From Novosphingobium endophyticum (GTDB taxonomy: Bacteria; Pseudomonadota; Alphaproteobacteria; Sphingomonadales; Sphingomonadaceae), in contig NZ_BMHK01000004.1 in NCBI RefSeq assembly GCF_014640675.1, positions 62,001 through 126,000 of the forward strand: 64,000 nucleotides of DNA, given 5' to 3'. The notes under the pieces are model-generated. The model worked only from the letters and a program-made list of their open reading frames with translations, was not told the origin of the DNA and made no database searches. This document shows, one piece after another, positions 49,820 through 59,828 of the stretch (positions are counted from its first letter, which is position 1; every line of letters begins with the position of its first letter). A program made the translations under genes and the position numbers.

Positions 49820-52146
49820 GCGAACAGGCCATCCGGAAAGTCTGCGTGATCGGCGCCGGTACCATGGGCGCCGGCATCGCCGCGCAAGTTGCGAACGCCG
49901 GTGTGCCGGTGCTGCTGCTGGACATCGTTCCCAAGGACGGAAGCAACCGCAACGCGATTGCCGAAGGCGCGGTCGCGAAGATGCTCAAGACCGAGCCGGC
50001 GCCATTCATGAGCAAGGCGGCCGCCCGGCTGGTCGAAACCGGCAATATAGAGGATCATCTTGAGAAGGTCGCGGAATGCGACTGGGTGATCGAGGCGGTG
50101 ATAGAGCGGCTCGATATCAAGCAGGGGCTCTACGCGAAGCTGGAAGCCGTGAAGCGGCCGGGCACGGCGGTGTCCTCCAACACCTCGACGATCCCGCTCG
50201 CCAATCTGGTCGAAGGGCGTTCTGATGCGTTCAGGCGCGATTTCCTGATTACCCATTTCTTCAACCCGCCGCGCTACATGCGCCTGCTGGAGATCGTCAC
50301 CGGCCCCGCGACCGATGCCGGCGTTGCCGCCGCGGTCGAGCGTTTCGCCGACGTGGCGATGGGCAAGACGGTGGTTCACGCCAAGGATACTCCGGGCTTC
50401 ATCGCCAACCGTATCGGCACTTACTGGATCCAGCTCGGCCTCAATGCGGCCTTCGACATGGGGCTGAGCGTCGAGCTTGCCGATGCCGTCGCCGGTCCGC
50501 CGATGGGCGTTCCCAAGACCGGCATCTTCGGCCTTGTTGATCTGGTCGGCATCGACCTCATGCCGCATCTGCAGGAGAGCCTGACCGCGACCCTGCCCGA
50601 CGACGATCAGTACCACGCCATCGCGCAATCCCATCCGCTGATCGATAAGATGATCGCGGAAGGGTTCACCGGCCGCAAGGGCAAGGGCGGTTTCTACCGC
50701 CTTGCAAGGGACACCGATGGCCGCCGCAAGGAGGCCATTGACCTTGCGGCCGGTGAATACCGCCCGGCGATCAAGCCGCTCGGTCCCACCGGCCCCGCCG
50801 CCAGGGGCGATCTGCGGGCGTTGGTCGAGACGAAGGGCGTGATCGGCGATTATGCATGGGCGGTGCTGGGGGACACGCTGGCCTATGCCGCCGGTCTGGT
50901 GCCCTCGGCGGCGGCTGACGTGGTCGCGATCGATGATGCGATGAAGCTCGGCTATAACTGGAAAGCCGGGCCTTTCGAGATGATCGACAGGCTCGGCGCG
51001 AAATACCTCGCCGGGCGCCTGGAGGCCGAAGGCAAGCCCGTGCCGCAAATGCTGCGGATCGCGGGCGAGCGCACGTTCTATCGTGTCGAGAACGGCCAGC
51101 GCCGGTTCCTCGGCCTCGATGGCGAATACCACGACGTGGTGCGCCCCGAGGGCGTGCTGCGCCTTGCCGATATCAAGCTGGCGTCGAAACCGCTCCTCAA
51201 GAACGCCTCCGCCGCTCTCTGGGATGTGGGCGACGGTGTCGTCGCCCTCGAGTTCACCGGCAAGATGAACGCGCTCGACGGCGATGTCATGAAGCTGATC
51301 CTGCAGGCGATCCCGCTGATCCAGTCGCAGTACAAGGCACTCGTCATCTACAACGATGCGGACAGCTTCTCGGCCGGCGCCAATCTGGGCCTTGCGCTCT
51401 TTGCGCTGAACATTGCCGCATGGGGCGAGATCGAGAAGCTCGTCGCTGGGGGGCAGATGGCCTACAAGGGCCTGAAATACGCCCCGTTCCCGGTGGTTGG
51501 CGCGCCCGCGGGTCTTGCCGTAGGCGGCGGATGCGAGATCCTGCTTCATTGCGATGCGATCCAGGCCCATGCCGAGCTTTACACCGGCCTCGTCGAATGC
51601 GGCGTCGGCCTGATCCCCGGATGGGGCGGCAATGGCGAGATGATCGAGCGCGCCCGCAATGCGAAGATGATGCCTAAGGGCCCGATGCCCTCCGTCGCCA
51701 AGGTGTTCGAGACGGTCTCCACCGCTACGGTTTCGAAGTCGGCGGCCGAGGCGAAGGAGCTGCTGTTCCTGCGCCCCGAGGACGGAATCACCATGAACCG
51801 CGACCGGTTGCTCCACGATGCCAAGCAAAAGGCGCTTTCGATGGTGGAAGGCTACACCCCGCCCGAAGCGCCGACATTCCGGCTGCCCGGCGAAAGCGGC
51901 CACGTGGCGCTGAACATGGCGGCCGAGGGGTTCCGCAAGCGCGGCCTCGCGACCGACTACGACATGGTCGTCTCGGACGCGCTGGCGAGGGTGCTGAGCG
52001 GCGGCGAGGCTGATCTGGTCGATACCGTCAGCGAGCAGGATCTGCTTGGGCTGGAGCGCGAGACATTCATGCGGCTGGTGCGTGAACCGCGCTCGATCGC
52101 GCGGGTCGAGCACATGCTGGGAACCGGAAAGCCGCTGCGGAACTGA
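49816..52146 (+). CDS. fadN: 3-hydroxyacyl-CoA dehydrogenase / enoyl-CoA hydratase fusion, FadN type
   Basis: 776 residues. The dehydrogenase comes first: the NAD motif starts at G13 (GAGTMGAG), SSNTSTIPLANLVEG and THFFNPPRYMRLLEIVT follow, and the dehydrogenase C-terminal domain runs to about 400. The crotonase-like part follows, with ALEFTGKMNALDGDVMKLI, SFSAGANLGLALFALN and GLAVGGGCEILLHCDA. This order is that of Bacillus FadN and the reverse of E. coli FadB. It performs hydration and oxidation in beta-oxidation. Its start overlaps fadA by 4 bases; the acyl-CoA dehydrogenase follows after 60. Confidence 0.93.
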   Translation: MSEQAIRKVCVIGAGTMGAGIAAQVANAGVPVLLLDIVPKDGSNRNAIAEGAVAKMLKTEPAPFMSKAAARLVETGNIEDHLEKVAECDWVIEAVIERLDIKQGLYAKLEAVKRPGTAVSSNTSTIPLANLVEGRSDAFRRDFLITHFFNPPRYMRLLEIVTGPATDAGVAAAVERFADVAMGKTVVHAKDTPGFIANRIGTYWIQLGLNAAFDMGLSVELADAVAGPPMGVPKTGIFGLVDLVGIDLMPHLQESLTATLPDDDQYHAIAQSHPLIDKMIAEGFTGRKGKGGFYRLARDTDGRRKEAIDLAAGEYRPAIKPLGPTGPAARGDLRALVETKGVIGDYAWAVLGDTLAYAAGLVPSAAADVVAIDDAMKLGYNWKAGPFEMIDRLGAKYLAGRLEAEGKPVPQMLRIAGERTFYRVENGQRRFLGLDGEYHDVVRPEGVLRLADIKLASKPLLKNASAALWDVGDGVVALEFTGKMNALDGDVMKLILQAIPLIQSQYKALVIYNDADSFSAGANLGLALFALNIAAWGEIEKLVAGGQMAYKGLKYAPFPVVGAPAGLAVGGGCEILLHCDAIQAHAELYTGLVECGVGLIPGWGGNGEMIERARNAKMMPKGPMPSVAKVFETVSTATVSKSAAEAKELLFLRPEDGITMNRDRLLHDAKQKALSMVEGYTPPEAPTFRLPGESGHVALNMAAEGFRKRGLATDYDMVVSDALARVLSGGEADLVDTVSEQDLLGLERETFMRLVREPRSIARVEHMLGTGKPLRN

Positions 52147-52206
52147 TCGGGCGGGACAACGCCCCAGGATTGCATGGCGCGCCGCCGCGCGCGAGGAGAG
52201 TGAGAA

Positions 52207-53997
52207 ATGCAGGTCTACGAAGCGCCATTGCGCGACATGAAGTTCGTGCTGCACGAGCTGCACACCGATGACGGCTTCGGCAATCTGGAGGCGCTGGAGG
52301 AATTCACGCCCGATCTCGTCGACGCTGTGCTGGAGGAAGCGGCCAAGGTAGCGCAGGAAGTGCTGCTGCCGCTCAACCGCGTCGGTGACATCGAGGGCTG
52401 CACGCTGGAAAACGGCGTGGTGCGCACGCCCAAGGGCTTCAGGGAAGCCTATGACCTGTTCCGCGAGGGCGGCTGGTGTGCGCTGGCTTCCGATCCCGAA
52501 TGGGGCGGGCAGGGCCTGCCGGAGCAGGTCAACAAGATGACCGAGGAGATGATCTGCTCGGCCAATCTGGCGTTCAGCCTCTATCCCGGCCTGACCCACG
52601 GCGGCACCACTGCTATGGAAGGCTATGCCAGCGACGAGCTGAAGCAGGCCTATCTGCCGAAGATGGTCTCGGGCGAATGGTCGGGCACCATGTGCCTCAC
52701 CGAACCGCACTGCGGCACCGATCTGGGTATGCTGCGCACCAAGGCCGTGCCGCAGGACGATGGCAGTTACAAGCTCTCCGGCGCCAAGATATTCATTTCC
52801 GCGGGCGAGCATGACCTGACGGAGAATATCGTCCACCTCGTCCTGGCCCGCCTGCCCGACGCGCCCGAGGGCGTAAAGGGAATCAGCCTGTTCCTCGTGC
52901 CCAAGTACCTGCCGAAAGACGATGGCACCCCCGGTCCGGCCAACGGGGTTTCGGTTGCCGCGATCGAGCACAAGATGGGCCTCAAGGGCTCGGCCACCTG
53001 CCAGCTCAATTTCGACGAATCGACCGGCTGGCTGGTCGGCAAGCCGAACAAGGGCATGGAGGCCATGTTCACGATGATGAACATCGAGCGCGTCTCGGTG
53101 GGCATCCAGGGGCTGGGCGTGGGCGAGGCGGCCTACCAGTCCGCGGTATGGTACGCGAAGGAGCGTCTGCAGGGCCGCTCGCTCTCGGGCGTGAAGAACC
53201 CGGACGGTCCGGCCGACCCCATCATCGTCCACCCGGACGTGCGGCGCATGCTGATGACCATGCGCGCCTACAACGAAGGTTGCCGCGCCATCTCCGGCTG
53301 GGTCAGCCGCGCGCTGGATGCGCAAAAGCATGCGACCGACCCGGAAGTGAAGCAGCGCGCCGAGGATTTCGTGGCGCTGATGACGCCGGTGGTGAAGGCG
53401 CTCTTCACCGACCTCGGCTTCGAAAGCGCGAACCTGGCGGTGCAGTGCTACGGCGGCCACGGCTACATCGCCGAAAGCGGCGTGGAGCAGTACGTGCGCG
53501 ATGCGCGCATCGCCATGATCTATGAAGGCACCAACGGTATCCAGGCTCTTGACCTCGTCGGCCGTAAATTGCCGGCCCACACCGGGCGCTACCTGCGGGC
53601 GTTCTTTCACCCCGTCGCGCAGTTCATCGAGGCGCACAAGGAAGACGAGGCGGCGGGACCGATGATCGAGGCGCTGGAAAAGGCCTTCGGCGCGCTACAG
53701 CTCTCGACCGCGACAATTGCGCAGAAAGGCATGGCCGACCCCGAGGAAGCCGCCGCCGCCGCAACCGATTACCTGCGCCTGACCGGCCTCGTCGCCATGG
53801 GCTACTGTTTCGCCAGGGCGGCGCTGATCGCGCAGGCCAGGCTGGCGGAAGGCGTGGAGGACGCCGCGTTCTACAAGGCCAAGATCGCCACCGCGCGCTT
53901 TTTCTTCGACCGCATCCTGCCGCAGGCGACCGCCGCGTTCCTGGCGATCAAGTCGGGCAAGGCCTCGATAATGTCACTGGAGGTAGAGGCATTCTGA
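52207..53997 (+). CDS. Acyl-CoA dehydrogenase with C-terminal extension domain
   Basis: 596 residues. This is the long form, with an N-terminal cap, a flavin-binding middle (TMCLTEPHCGTDLGMLRTKA, YKLSGAKIFISAGEHDL) and the catalytic Glu at E440 in MIYEGTNGIQALDL. About 130 further residues form the extension domain. The same architecture is found in DmdC and in the FadE-like dehydrogenases of alphaproteobacteria, so the substrate is probably a medium- or long-chain acyl-CoA given the neighbours. It is the last gene of the fadA-fadN unit, 60 bases after fadN, with GGAGAG upstream. Confidence 0.93.
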   Translation: MQVYEAPLRDMKFVLHELHTDDGFGNLEALEEFTPDLVDAVLEEAAKVAQEVLLPLNRVGDIEGCTLENGVVRTPKGFREAYDLFREGGWCALASDPEWGGQGLPEQVNKMTEEMICSANLAFSLYPGLTHGGTTAMEGYASDELKQAYLPKMVSGEWSGTMCLTEPHCGTDLGMLRTKAVPQDDGSYKLSGAKIFISAGEHDLTENIVHLVLARLPDAPEGVKGISLFLVPKYLPKDDGTPGPANGVSVAAIEHKMGLKGSATCQLNFDESTGWLVGKPNKGMEAMFTMMNIERVSVGIQGLGVGEAAYQSAVWYAKERLQGRSLSGVKNPDGPADPIIVHPDVRRMLMTMRAYNEGCRAISGWVSRALDAQKHATDPEVKQRAEDFVALMTPVVKALFTDLGFESANLAVQCYGGHGYIAESGVEQYVRDARIAMIYEGTNGIQALDLVGRKLPAHTGRYLRAFFHPVAQFIEAHKEDEAAGPMIEALEKAFGALQLSTATIAQKGMADPEEAAAAATDYLRLTGLVAMGYCFARAALIAQARLAEGVEDAAFYKAKIATARFFFDRILPQATAAFLAIKSGKASIMSLEVEAF

Positions 53998-54052
53998 GGC
54001 GGGCGGGGTTTCCGGCGGAAAACGGCCATGTCGCCGGGGGGAGTGGACCTGC

Positions 54053-54084
54053 CAAATCCTCCCCGTTCCGGGAAGGATCTGGAT
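54053..54084. repeat. Solo terminal arm of the composite palindromic repeat
   Basis: CCTCCCC-GTTCC-GGGAAGG followed by ATCTGGATGACAGCA is the right terminal arm and flank of the 153-bp element at 18581-18733, including the same ATCTGGATGACAGCA flank. It may result from deletion between arms or be an independent single REP. It lies between the acyl-CoA dehydrogenase and pmbA stops. Confidence 0.7.
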
Positions 54085-54117
54085 GACAGCAGTGTCACGT
54101 AAGCCGCCGAACCAGAA

Positions 54118-55464
54118 TCAATCTCCCGCGACGGTCATCCCGTCAACCCGCAGCGTCGGCACGTTGATCGCGCGGTACCATTCGAGGTCGCTTGCAGGTG
54201 TGAGCCCGGCGAATATTCCGAGCAGGTTCCCGGCGACGGTGAATTCCGCGACCGGACCGGCGATCTCGCCGCCCACGATGCGAAAGCCCGAGGCGCCGCG
54301 GCTGTAATCGCCGGTCACGCCGTTGACGCCCTGGCCGATCAGCTCGGTGACGTAGATGCCCTCGGCGATGTCCGCGATCAGTTCGGCGGGAGACAGCGGG
54401 CCTGCAGCGAGGTGGATATCGCCTACCGTTACCCCCGGCGCGCCGCCGCCGCTGCGCGCCGCGTGGCCGGTGGGTGCGAGGCCGAGCTGCCGCGCCGAGG
54501 CGCTGTCGAGCAGCCAGGTCGTGATCCTGCCGTCTTCCACCAGATTGCGCGCCCGGGTGGCCAGCCCCTCGCCATCGAACGGGCGGGCGCGCAGGCCGCG
54601 CCGTGTGTGCGGATCTTCCACCATTGTCGTGCCGGCGGGGAAGAGCTGTTCGCCCAGCTTGTCGAGCAGGAAACTCGACCGCCGCGCGATGGCCGCGCCC
54701 GACATCGCGCCGATCAGGTGGCCCAAGAGAGTCCCGCCCACGCGCGAATCGAATACGACCGGCATCGGGCCGCTCTTGACCCGGCCGGGGTTGAGCCGGG
54801 CTGTGGCGCGCGTGCCCGCCAGTTCGCCAATCTCGCGCGGTGGCGGCAGGTCTTCGGCGTGGCGGGCCTGCCGCGAGGTGTGATCGCGCTGCTTGCCGGC
54901 GCCTTCGCCGGCCACGACGGAGGCGCTGGTGGAATGGCTCGTCGCGCCATAGGCGCCCGCGAAGCCGTGGCTGGTCGCCAGCGCGAAGATCCCGAAGCCG
55001 GCGCTGGCTGTCGCGCCATCGGAATTGGTGACGCCGCGAACCGCGCGCGCCGCATCCTCGGCCTCTTCGGCGCGTTGCCGCAGGGCCGGCGGGCTGGGTT
55101 CGGCGGGATCGATCAGGTCGAGCTCGGGCCAGGGGGCGTGGCTCAGCAGCTCTTCGGGGGCAAGCCCGGCATAGCGGTCCTCGGGCGCCGCGCGGGCCAT
55201 GGCGACCGCGCGCGCGGCGAGTTCGTCCAGCGCCGCGGGTGACAGGTCGGAAGAACCGATGCTGGCGGACCGCTGGCCGGTGAACACGCGCAGCGACATG
55301 TGTTCGCTTTCGGAGCGCTCGACGTCCTCCAGCTTGCCGAGCCGAACCTGGATCGCTTCGGCGGAGCTGGCGCCATAGGCGGCATCGGCGGCGTCCGCTC
55401 CGGCGCGGCGGGCACGTTCCACCAGATCCTGTGCGCGGTCTTTGGCCTGTTCCGGACTGAGCAT
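54118..55464 (-). CDS. pmbA: TldD/PmbA family metallopeptidase
   Basis: 448 residues. The N-terminal helix-rich part (DLVERARRAGADAADAAYG) is followed by PmbA motifs such as RSESEHMSLRVFTGQRSASI and TRRGLRARPFDGEGLATRAR. The C-terminal YVTELIGQGVNGVTGDYSRG holds the conserved NxVTGDYSRGASGF-type ending. Without the HExxxH of TldD it is the PmbA partner. The pair matures peptide antibiotics and degrades unfolded antitoxins. TldD is not in this window. Confidence 0.92.
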   Translation of the reverse strand: MLSPEQAKDRAQDLVERARRAGADAADAAYGASSAEAIQVRLGKLEDVERSESEHMSLRVFTGQRSASIGSSDLSPAALDELAARAVAMARAAPEDRYAGLAPEELLSHAPWPELDLIDPAEPSPPALRQRAEEAEDAARAVRGVTNSDGATASAGFGIFALATSHGFAGAYGATSHSTSASVVAGEGAGKQRDHTSRQARHAEDLPPPREIGELAGTRATARLNPGRVKSGPMPVVFDSRVGGTLLGHLIGAMSGAAIARRSSFLLDKLGEQLFPAGTTMVEDPHTRRGLRARPFDGEGLATRARNLVEDGRITTWLLDSASARQLGLAPTGHAARSGGGAPGVTVGDIHLAAGPLSPAELIADIAEGIYVTELIGQGVNGVTGDYSRGASGFRIVGGEIAGPVAEFTVAGNLLGIFAGLTPASDLEWYRAINVPTLRVDGMTVAGD

Positions 55465-55601
55465 CTCAGGTCGCTACTCCCTCTCCGAACGCACCATGCG
55501 AACGGAAAAGGCCAGCCCTAGTCGTCACGCGCGCCGAGGGCAAATGCGAGTTTACGCGGGCGCGGCCTGCCGGTGCTTCGGGACAAGGTGTTCCGGCGGC
55601 G

Positions 55602-55982
55602 TCAGGACAGGACGAGGGCGAGACCCTTGAACAGGCCCGTAAGCGCGAAGGGCATGCCGATCGCGAGCGCCCAGAGCGTGAAACGGTCATGCCGGTAGCG
55701 CGGCGCCAGCTCAGGGTCATGCGCCTGCTCATCGGTAAGAACGTTCCAGCGCGCCTCGAAACGGCGGCACGCGGGAATGATGGCGATGACGAGAATGATC
55801 AGCGCGAGATAGGGAAGCAGCGAACTGCCGCCCGATTTGAGCGCGCCCACGGTCACGAAGATCTGCAGCGCGGTGTAGACCAGCAGCGCGTAGGCAATAT
55901 GATCGCTCATCTTGCGGCGCCAGTCGACCGACCTGCCCGCCGCGTGCGTGAACATACGCCGATGCTGCGTGGTTTTGCCCAT
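55602..55982 (-). CDS. Small membrane protein of unknown function (126 aa)
   Basis: The first 28 residues are basic and cytosolic (MGKTTQHRRMFTHAAGRSVD). Three membrane helices follow (HIAYALLVYTALQIFVTVGA, LLPYLALIILVIAIIPACRR, LWALAIGMPFALTGLFKGLA). The loop before the last helix is acidic and Asp/Arg-rich. No family is recognised. The frame is open upstream to 56066, but MGKTTQH is the likely start. It is alone on minus between pmbA and lptB. Confidence 0.65.
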   Translation of the reverse strand: MGKTTQHRRMFTHAAGRSVDWRRKMSDHIAYALLVYTALQIFVTVGALKSGGSSLLPYLALIILVIAIIPACRRFEARWNVLTDEQAHDPELAPRYRHDRFTLWALAIGMPFALTGLFKGLALVLS

Positions 55983-56186
55983 ACAAGCGACCCTTTCCCT
56001 CGACTCTCCGCTCTCAACTAGACCAGCAAATTGCGGGTAGATCAAGTCGTGTGAAATTTTTTGCAACTCGGCCCGGTTGCCGGGGATCGAATGCTGCGGG
56101 CATCATGCCGGAAACCTGCCGGCCGGGGGCAAGAGCGGAAATGCTCGCTTGCCGATGACGGGTCGCCTGCGTTAACGCGGTAGGCA

Positions 56187-56975
56187 ATGACGGAAACCAC
56201 GGAAATTGCGCAGGACCGGGACGTCGCCGCCGCTCCCATGTCGGTCGCCGAGCGGGGCGGGCTCGAAGTCATCTCGATCGCCAAGAGCTATGACAAGCGC
56301 GCGGTCCTGACCGATATCTCGCTGTCTGTGGCGAAGGGCGAGGTGCTGGGCCTGCTCGGCCCCAACGGTGCGGGCAAGACCACCTGCTTCTATTCGATCA
56401 TGGGCCTCGTGCGCCCCGATTCGGGCCGGATCCTGATGGATGGCGAGGACGTCACGCGCCTGCCGATGTACCGCCGCGCGATCCTCGGCCTCGGCTACCT
56501 GCCGCAGGAAACCTCGATCTTTCGCGGCATGACCGTGGAGCAGAACATCAGCGCGGTGCTCGAACTCAACGAGCCGGACCGCGACGCCTGCGCGGCGGAG
56601 CTGGACCGCCTGCTCGACGAATTCGGCCTGACGCGTTTGCGTTCGAGCGCGGCCATGGCGCTTTCGGGCGGTGAACGCCGGCGCTGCGAGATTGCCCGCG
56701 CGCTGGCCGCCAAGCCTTCGATCATGCTGCTCGACGAGCCTTTCGCGGGCATCGACCCGCTTTCGATTGCCGACATCCGCGATCTCGTCAGGGATCTCAA
56801 GACGCGCGGCATCGGTGTGCTCATCACCGATCACAACGTGCGCGAGACGCTCGACATCGTCGACCGGGCCTGCATCATCTACGGGGGCCAGGTGCTTTTC
56901 GCCGGCAGCCCGGAGGCGCTGGTGGCCGACGAGAACGTGCGCAGGCTCTATCTGGGTGAGGGGTTCACGCTGTGA
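56187..56975 (+). CDS. lptB: LPS export ABC transporter ATP-binding protein
   Basis: 262 residues. Walker A is GPNGAGKTTCFYS (about residues 58-70), the signature is LSGGERRRCEIARAL, Walker B is IMLLDEPFAGIDP, and the switch His is in TDHNVRETLDIVDRA. The match to LptB, including GLGYLPQETSIFRGMTVEQN, is strong. LptB drives LPS transport to the outer membrane with LptFG. The usual upstream lptC and lptA are not adjacent. rpoN follows after 26 bases, as in most proteobacteria. Confidence 0.95.
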   Translation: MTETTEIAQDRDVAAAPMSVAERGGLEVISIAKSYDKRAVLTDISLSVAKGEVLGLLGPNGAGKTTCFYSIMGLVRPDSGRILMDGEDVTRLPMYRRAILGLGYLPQETSIFRGMTVEQNISAVLELNEPDRDACAAELDRLLDEFGLTRLRSSAAMALSGGERRRCEIARALAAKPSIMLLDEPFAGIDPLSIADIRDLVRDLKTRGIGVLITDHNVRETLDIVDRACIIYGGQVLFAGSPEALVADENVRRLYLGEGFTL

Positions 56976-57001
56976 GGCCCGTCGTCCGGGAATTCTGAAC
57001 C

Positions 57002-58525
57002 ATGGCACTGGGGCCGCGGCTTGACCTGAGGCAGAGCCAGTCGCTGGTGATGACGCCGCAGCTCCAGCAGGCGATCAAGCTGCTGGCGCTGTCCAATCTC
57101 GAAGTCGAGGCCTTCATCGGCGGGGCGCTGGACGCGAACCCGCTGCTAGATGTGGGTTCCGAGCCGCCCGCGCCCGCCAGCGACGTCGCTGAGATGCCCG
57201 AGGAGGCCCGGCGCACCACGCTCGAAGGCTCGCCGGTCGACCAGCTCATCGGCGAAGGCAAGGCGGGTGACGACCGCCCGCTTGACATCGACGCCGGCGC
57301 GCTCGACCGGGATCGGGACACCGGGGACGGGGAAAGGTCAGGTCCGTCGTCCGGCGGCGGCGACAACTGGGCCAGCGAATTCCGTCTCGGGAGCGGCGAG
57401 GACGGGCCGGGCATAGAGGATCATGCCGCAGCGTCGGAATCGCTGGCGGCGCACCTCGAGGCACAGGTGGGGGCGGCGGCAGGCGATCCGCTGCTCGCGG
57501 GAATCGCGCGCTATATCATCGGGCAGCTCGACGAAGCCGGCTACCTTCATGCCTCGGTCACCGAACTGGCTGGCGATCTGGGCCTTTCGGCGCGGGAGAT
57601 CGAGGAGGGGCTGGCGATCGTCCAGTCGCTCGAGCCCACCGGTGTGGGCGCGCGGACGCTGTCCGAGTGCATCGCGTTGCAGGCCAGGGAGGCCGACCGC
57701 TACGATCCGTGCATGGCCAGGCTGATCGACAACCTCGATCTCGTCGCACGCGGCGAACTGGCGCGACTGAAGCGCATGTGCGGCGTGGATGATGAGGATT
57801 TCGCGGACATGCTCGCCGAGCTGCGAAACTACGATCCCAAGCCGGGCGCGCGCTTCGGCGGCGAGCCGGGCGCGGCGGTCACGCCCGACATTCTCGTCAC
57901 CCCCCGTAGCGACGGCGGCTGGGACATCGCGCTCAACCAGGCGACGCTGCCGCGCCTGATCGTCAATCGCGGCTACTACGTCGAACTCAAGGGCACCTGC
58001 GCGGACAAGACCTCCCGCGCGTGGCTGTCGGAAAAGCTGACCGACGCCAACTGGCTGATCAAGGCGCTCGACCAGCGGCAGAAGACGATCCTGAAAGTCG
58101 CGAGCGAACTGGTGAAGCAGCAGGACGGCTTCTTCCGCAAGGGCGTCGCGCACCTCCGCCCGCTGACGCTGCGCGCCGTCGCCGAGGCCATCGGCATGCA
58201 CGAATCCACCGTGAGCCGCGTGACCTCGAACAAGTTCCTCAATTGCCCGCGCGGGACGTTCGAGCTGAAATACTTCTTCAGCTCCGGCGTCGCCTCCGCC
58301 GGCAGCGAGGGCGGGGCGTCGGCCGAAGCGGTCAAGGCTGCGATCAGGCAGCTCATCGAGGCGGAGGACCCCAATGCGATCCTTTCCGACGACGCGCTGG
58401 TCGAGCTGCTCAGGGAAAAGGGCTTCGAACTCGCCCGCCGGACCGTGGCGAAGTACCGCGAGGCGATCGGCCTCGGCAGCTCGGTCCAGCGCCGCCGCCA
58501 GAAGGCTCTTGCCGCCGTGCGGTAG
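57002..58525 (+). CDS. rpoN: RNA polymerase sigma-54 factor
   Basis: 507 residues. The N-terminal activator region is rich in Gln and Leu (LDLRQSQSLVMTPQLQQAIK). An acidic linker (about residues 85-135) follows. The core-binding and helix-turn-helix domains have MHESTVSRVTSNKFLNCPRG, and the RpoN box region is LARRTVAKYREAIGLGSSVQ. RpoN serves nitrogen control and other activator-driven promoters, and GlnD encoded in this window belongs to the same nitrogen system. It is co-transcribed with lptB (26-base gap). No hpf or ptsN gene follows. Confidence 0.97.
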   Translation: MALGPRLDLRQSQSLVMTPQLQQAIKLLALSNLEVEAFIGGALDANPLLDVGSEPPAPASDVAEMPEEARRTTLEGSPVDQLIGEGKAGDDRPLDIDAGALDRDRDTGDGERSGPSSGGGDNWASEFRLGSGEDGPGIEDHAAASESLAAHLEAQVGAAAGDPLLAGIARYIIGQLDEAGYLHASVTELAGDLGLSAREIEEGLAIVQSLEPTGVGARTLSECIALQAREADRYDPCMARLIDNLDLVARGELARLKRMCGVDDEDFADMLAELRNYDPKPGARFGGEPGAAVTPDILVTPRSDGGWDIALNQATLPRLIVNRGYYVELKGTCADKTSRAWLSEKLTDANWLIKALDQRQKTILKVASELVKQQDGFFRKGVAHLRPLTLRAVAEAIGMHESTVSRVTSNKFLNCPRGTFELKYFFSSGVASAGSEGGASAEAVKAAIRQLIEAEDPNAILSDDALVELLREKGFELARRTVAKYREAIGLGSSVQRRRQKALAAVR

Positions 58526-58688
58526 GGGGGTGAGGCGTGGCCATGTGAAGCGCCGCGCCGTCCAAATGCTTGCGTTGCTTAGCAAAAAGCTGTTCGCTCG
58601 TGGCGGTTACGTGATAAGTTCGCTTCCATGAAGTGAGCCGGGCCTGCGGCGCGCCGTGTGAGACCCGGTCACAAAGGAGAGGGTGACC

Positions 58689-59360
58689 ATGTCTTACGTT
58701 GACCGTAAATCGGGCGGTAATCACAAGGCCCTGGTAAGCGGAATCGTTGCCTTGCTTCAGGGCGGTCTGGTGCTGGCCCTGATCAATGGCTTCGCAGTCA
58801 CCATTTTCGAGCGCGAGGCGCCGCCGAGGCTCGCGGGTGAGCAGATCAAGCTGGAGCCCCTGCCGCCCAAGCCGACACCCGAGCCCGTGGTCGAACCGGA
58901 ACGCCCGGTCGCGCCCCGCCCCGCGCAGGAACCGAGGCTTGCGCTGGAGCCCAACAGGCCGGTCGAAGTCACTCTGCCGACAGGCCCGATCGGCGACCTC
59001 ACCTTCGGGAACGAACTGGTCCTGCCTCCCGCCAGGCCGACACTGAAATCGCCGCGTTTCGCGCCCAGCGCCGCGCGGCCCGGCAACGACCCGGCGGGCT
59101 GGGTGACGACCGACGACTATCCGACGCGCGAACTGAGGGCCGGCCATCAGGGCACGGTCCGCTTCGAACTGGCGATCGACGCGCGCGGCCGTGTGAGCCA
59201 GTGCACGATCCTCGCTTCCAGCGGCTATCCGGGCCTTGACGAGGCGACCTGCAAGTACGTCACCCGGCGCGCCCGTTTCGAGCCCGCGAGCAACGGGGAT
59301 GGGGAGAAGGTGACGGGGGCCTATTCCGGCACGATCCGGTGGGTGATCCCCAAGGACTGA
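58689..59360 (+). CDS. Energy transducer TonB family protein
   Basis: 223 residues from the ATG at 58689, 9 bases after AAGGAG; a GTG at 58683 is too close to that site. One N-terminal anchor (LVSGIVALLQGGLVLALING) is followed by a Pro/Glu-rich linker (LEPLPPKPTPEPVVEPERP). The C-terminal TonB domain has LRAGHQGTVRFELAID and VSQCTILASSGYPGLDEATC. It carries proton-motive energy to receptors such as the one at 40.9 kb. ExbB/ExbD genes are not adjacent. Confidence 0.85.
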   Translation: MSYVDRKSGGNHKALVSGIVALLQGGLVLALINGFAVTIFEREAPPRLAGEQIKLEPLPPKPTPEPVVEPERPVAPRPAQEPRLALEPNRPVEVTLPTGPIGDLTFGNELVLPPARPTLKSPRFAPSAARPGNDPAGWVTTDDYPTRELRAGHQGTVRFELAIDARGRVSQCTILASSGYPGLDEATCKYVTRRARFEPASNGDGEKVTGAYSGTIRWVIPKD

Positions 59361-59504
59361 CCGCACCCGGGTCAATCCCGGCCGGAGCGGCGGCCCGCAA
59401 ATCATCGCTCCGGCCGCGCGGGCAAATTCCGCCAGCAATTGAGGACGGCTTTTCGACATCTTGATCCGAAAGCGGCCTGACTGGATACGCCGACTTTGCG
59501 GCCG

Positions 59505-59645
59505 TTAGCTAAGCCACGTTCCGTCAGATCGAGATCGAGCTTCAGAGTCGTTTTGATCAGGTGTGATAGAGGTCAGCCCAGAGAAGAATTTCCAGACGAA
59601 CCATGCCATCAAGCCAAGTACGGGTAACAGCCAGAGGTATGCCAT
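59505..59645 (-). CDS. Doubtful 46-residue membrane peptide
   Basis: MAYLWLLPVLGLMAWFVWKF is one clear membrane helix, followed by a polar tail with SITPDQNDSEARSRSDG. The frame extends upstream to 59813 without helix-like coding character. There is no convincing ribosome binding site. It may be a real small membrane protein or a remnant; low confidence. Confidence 0.3.
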   Translation of the reverse strand: MAYLWLLPVLGLMAWFVWKFFSGLTSITPDQNDSEARSRSDGTWLS

Positions 59646-59828
59646 GATTTGGCTTACCACGTGATTTTCCAAGTTCCAAAGGAAGGCAGCATTCCCGAAC
59701 TTTCCGACCGTTGGCCGTTCCAGACGCACTTGCTGAAACGGACATGACGGCTCTTCACAATTTTGATCCGAAACCTGCCTGTTCGGCCCCGCCAACGTTG
59801 CTGACGCACGCACCGCGATCCCAAAGTC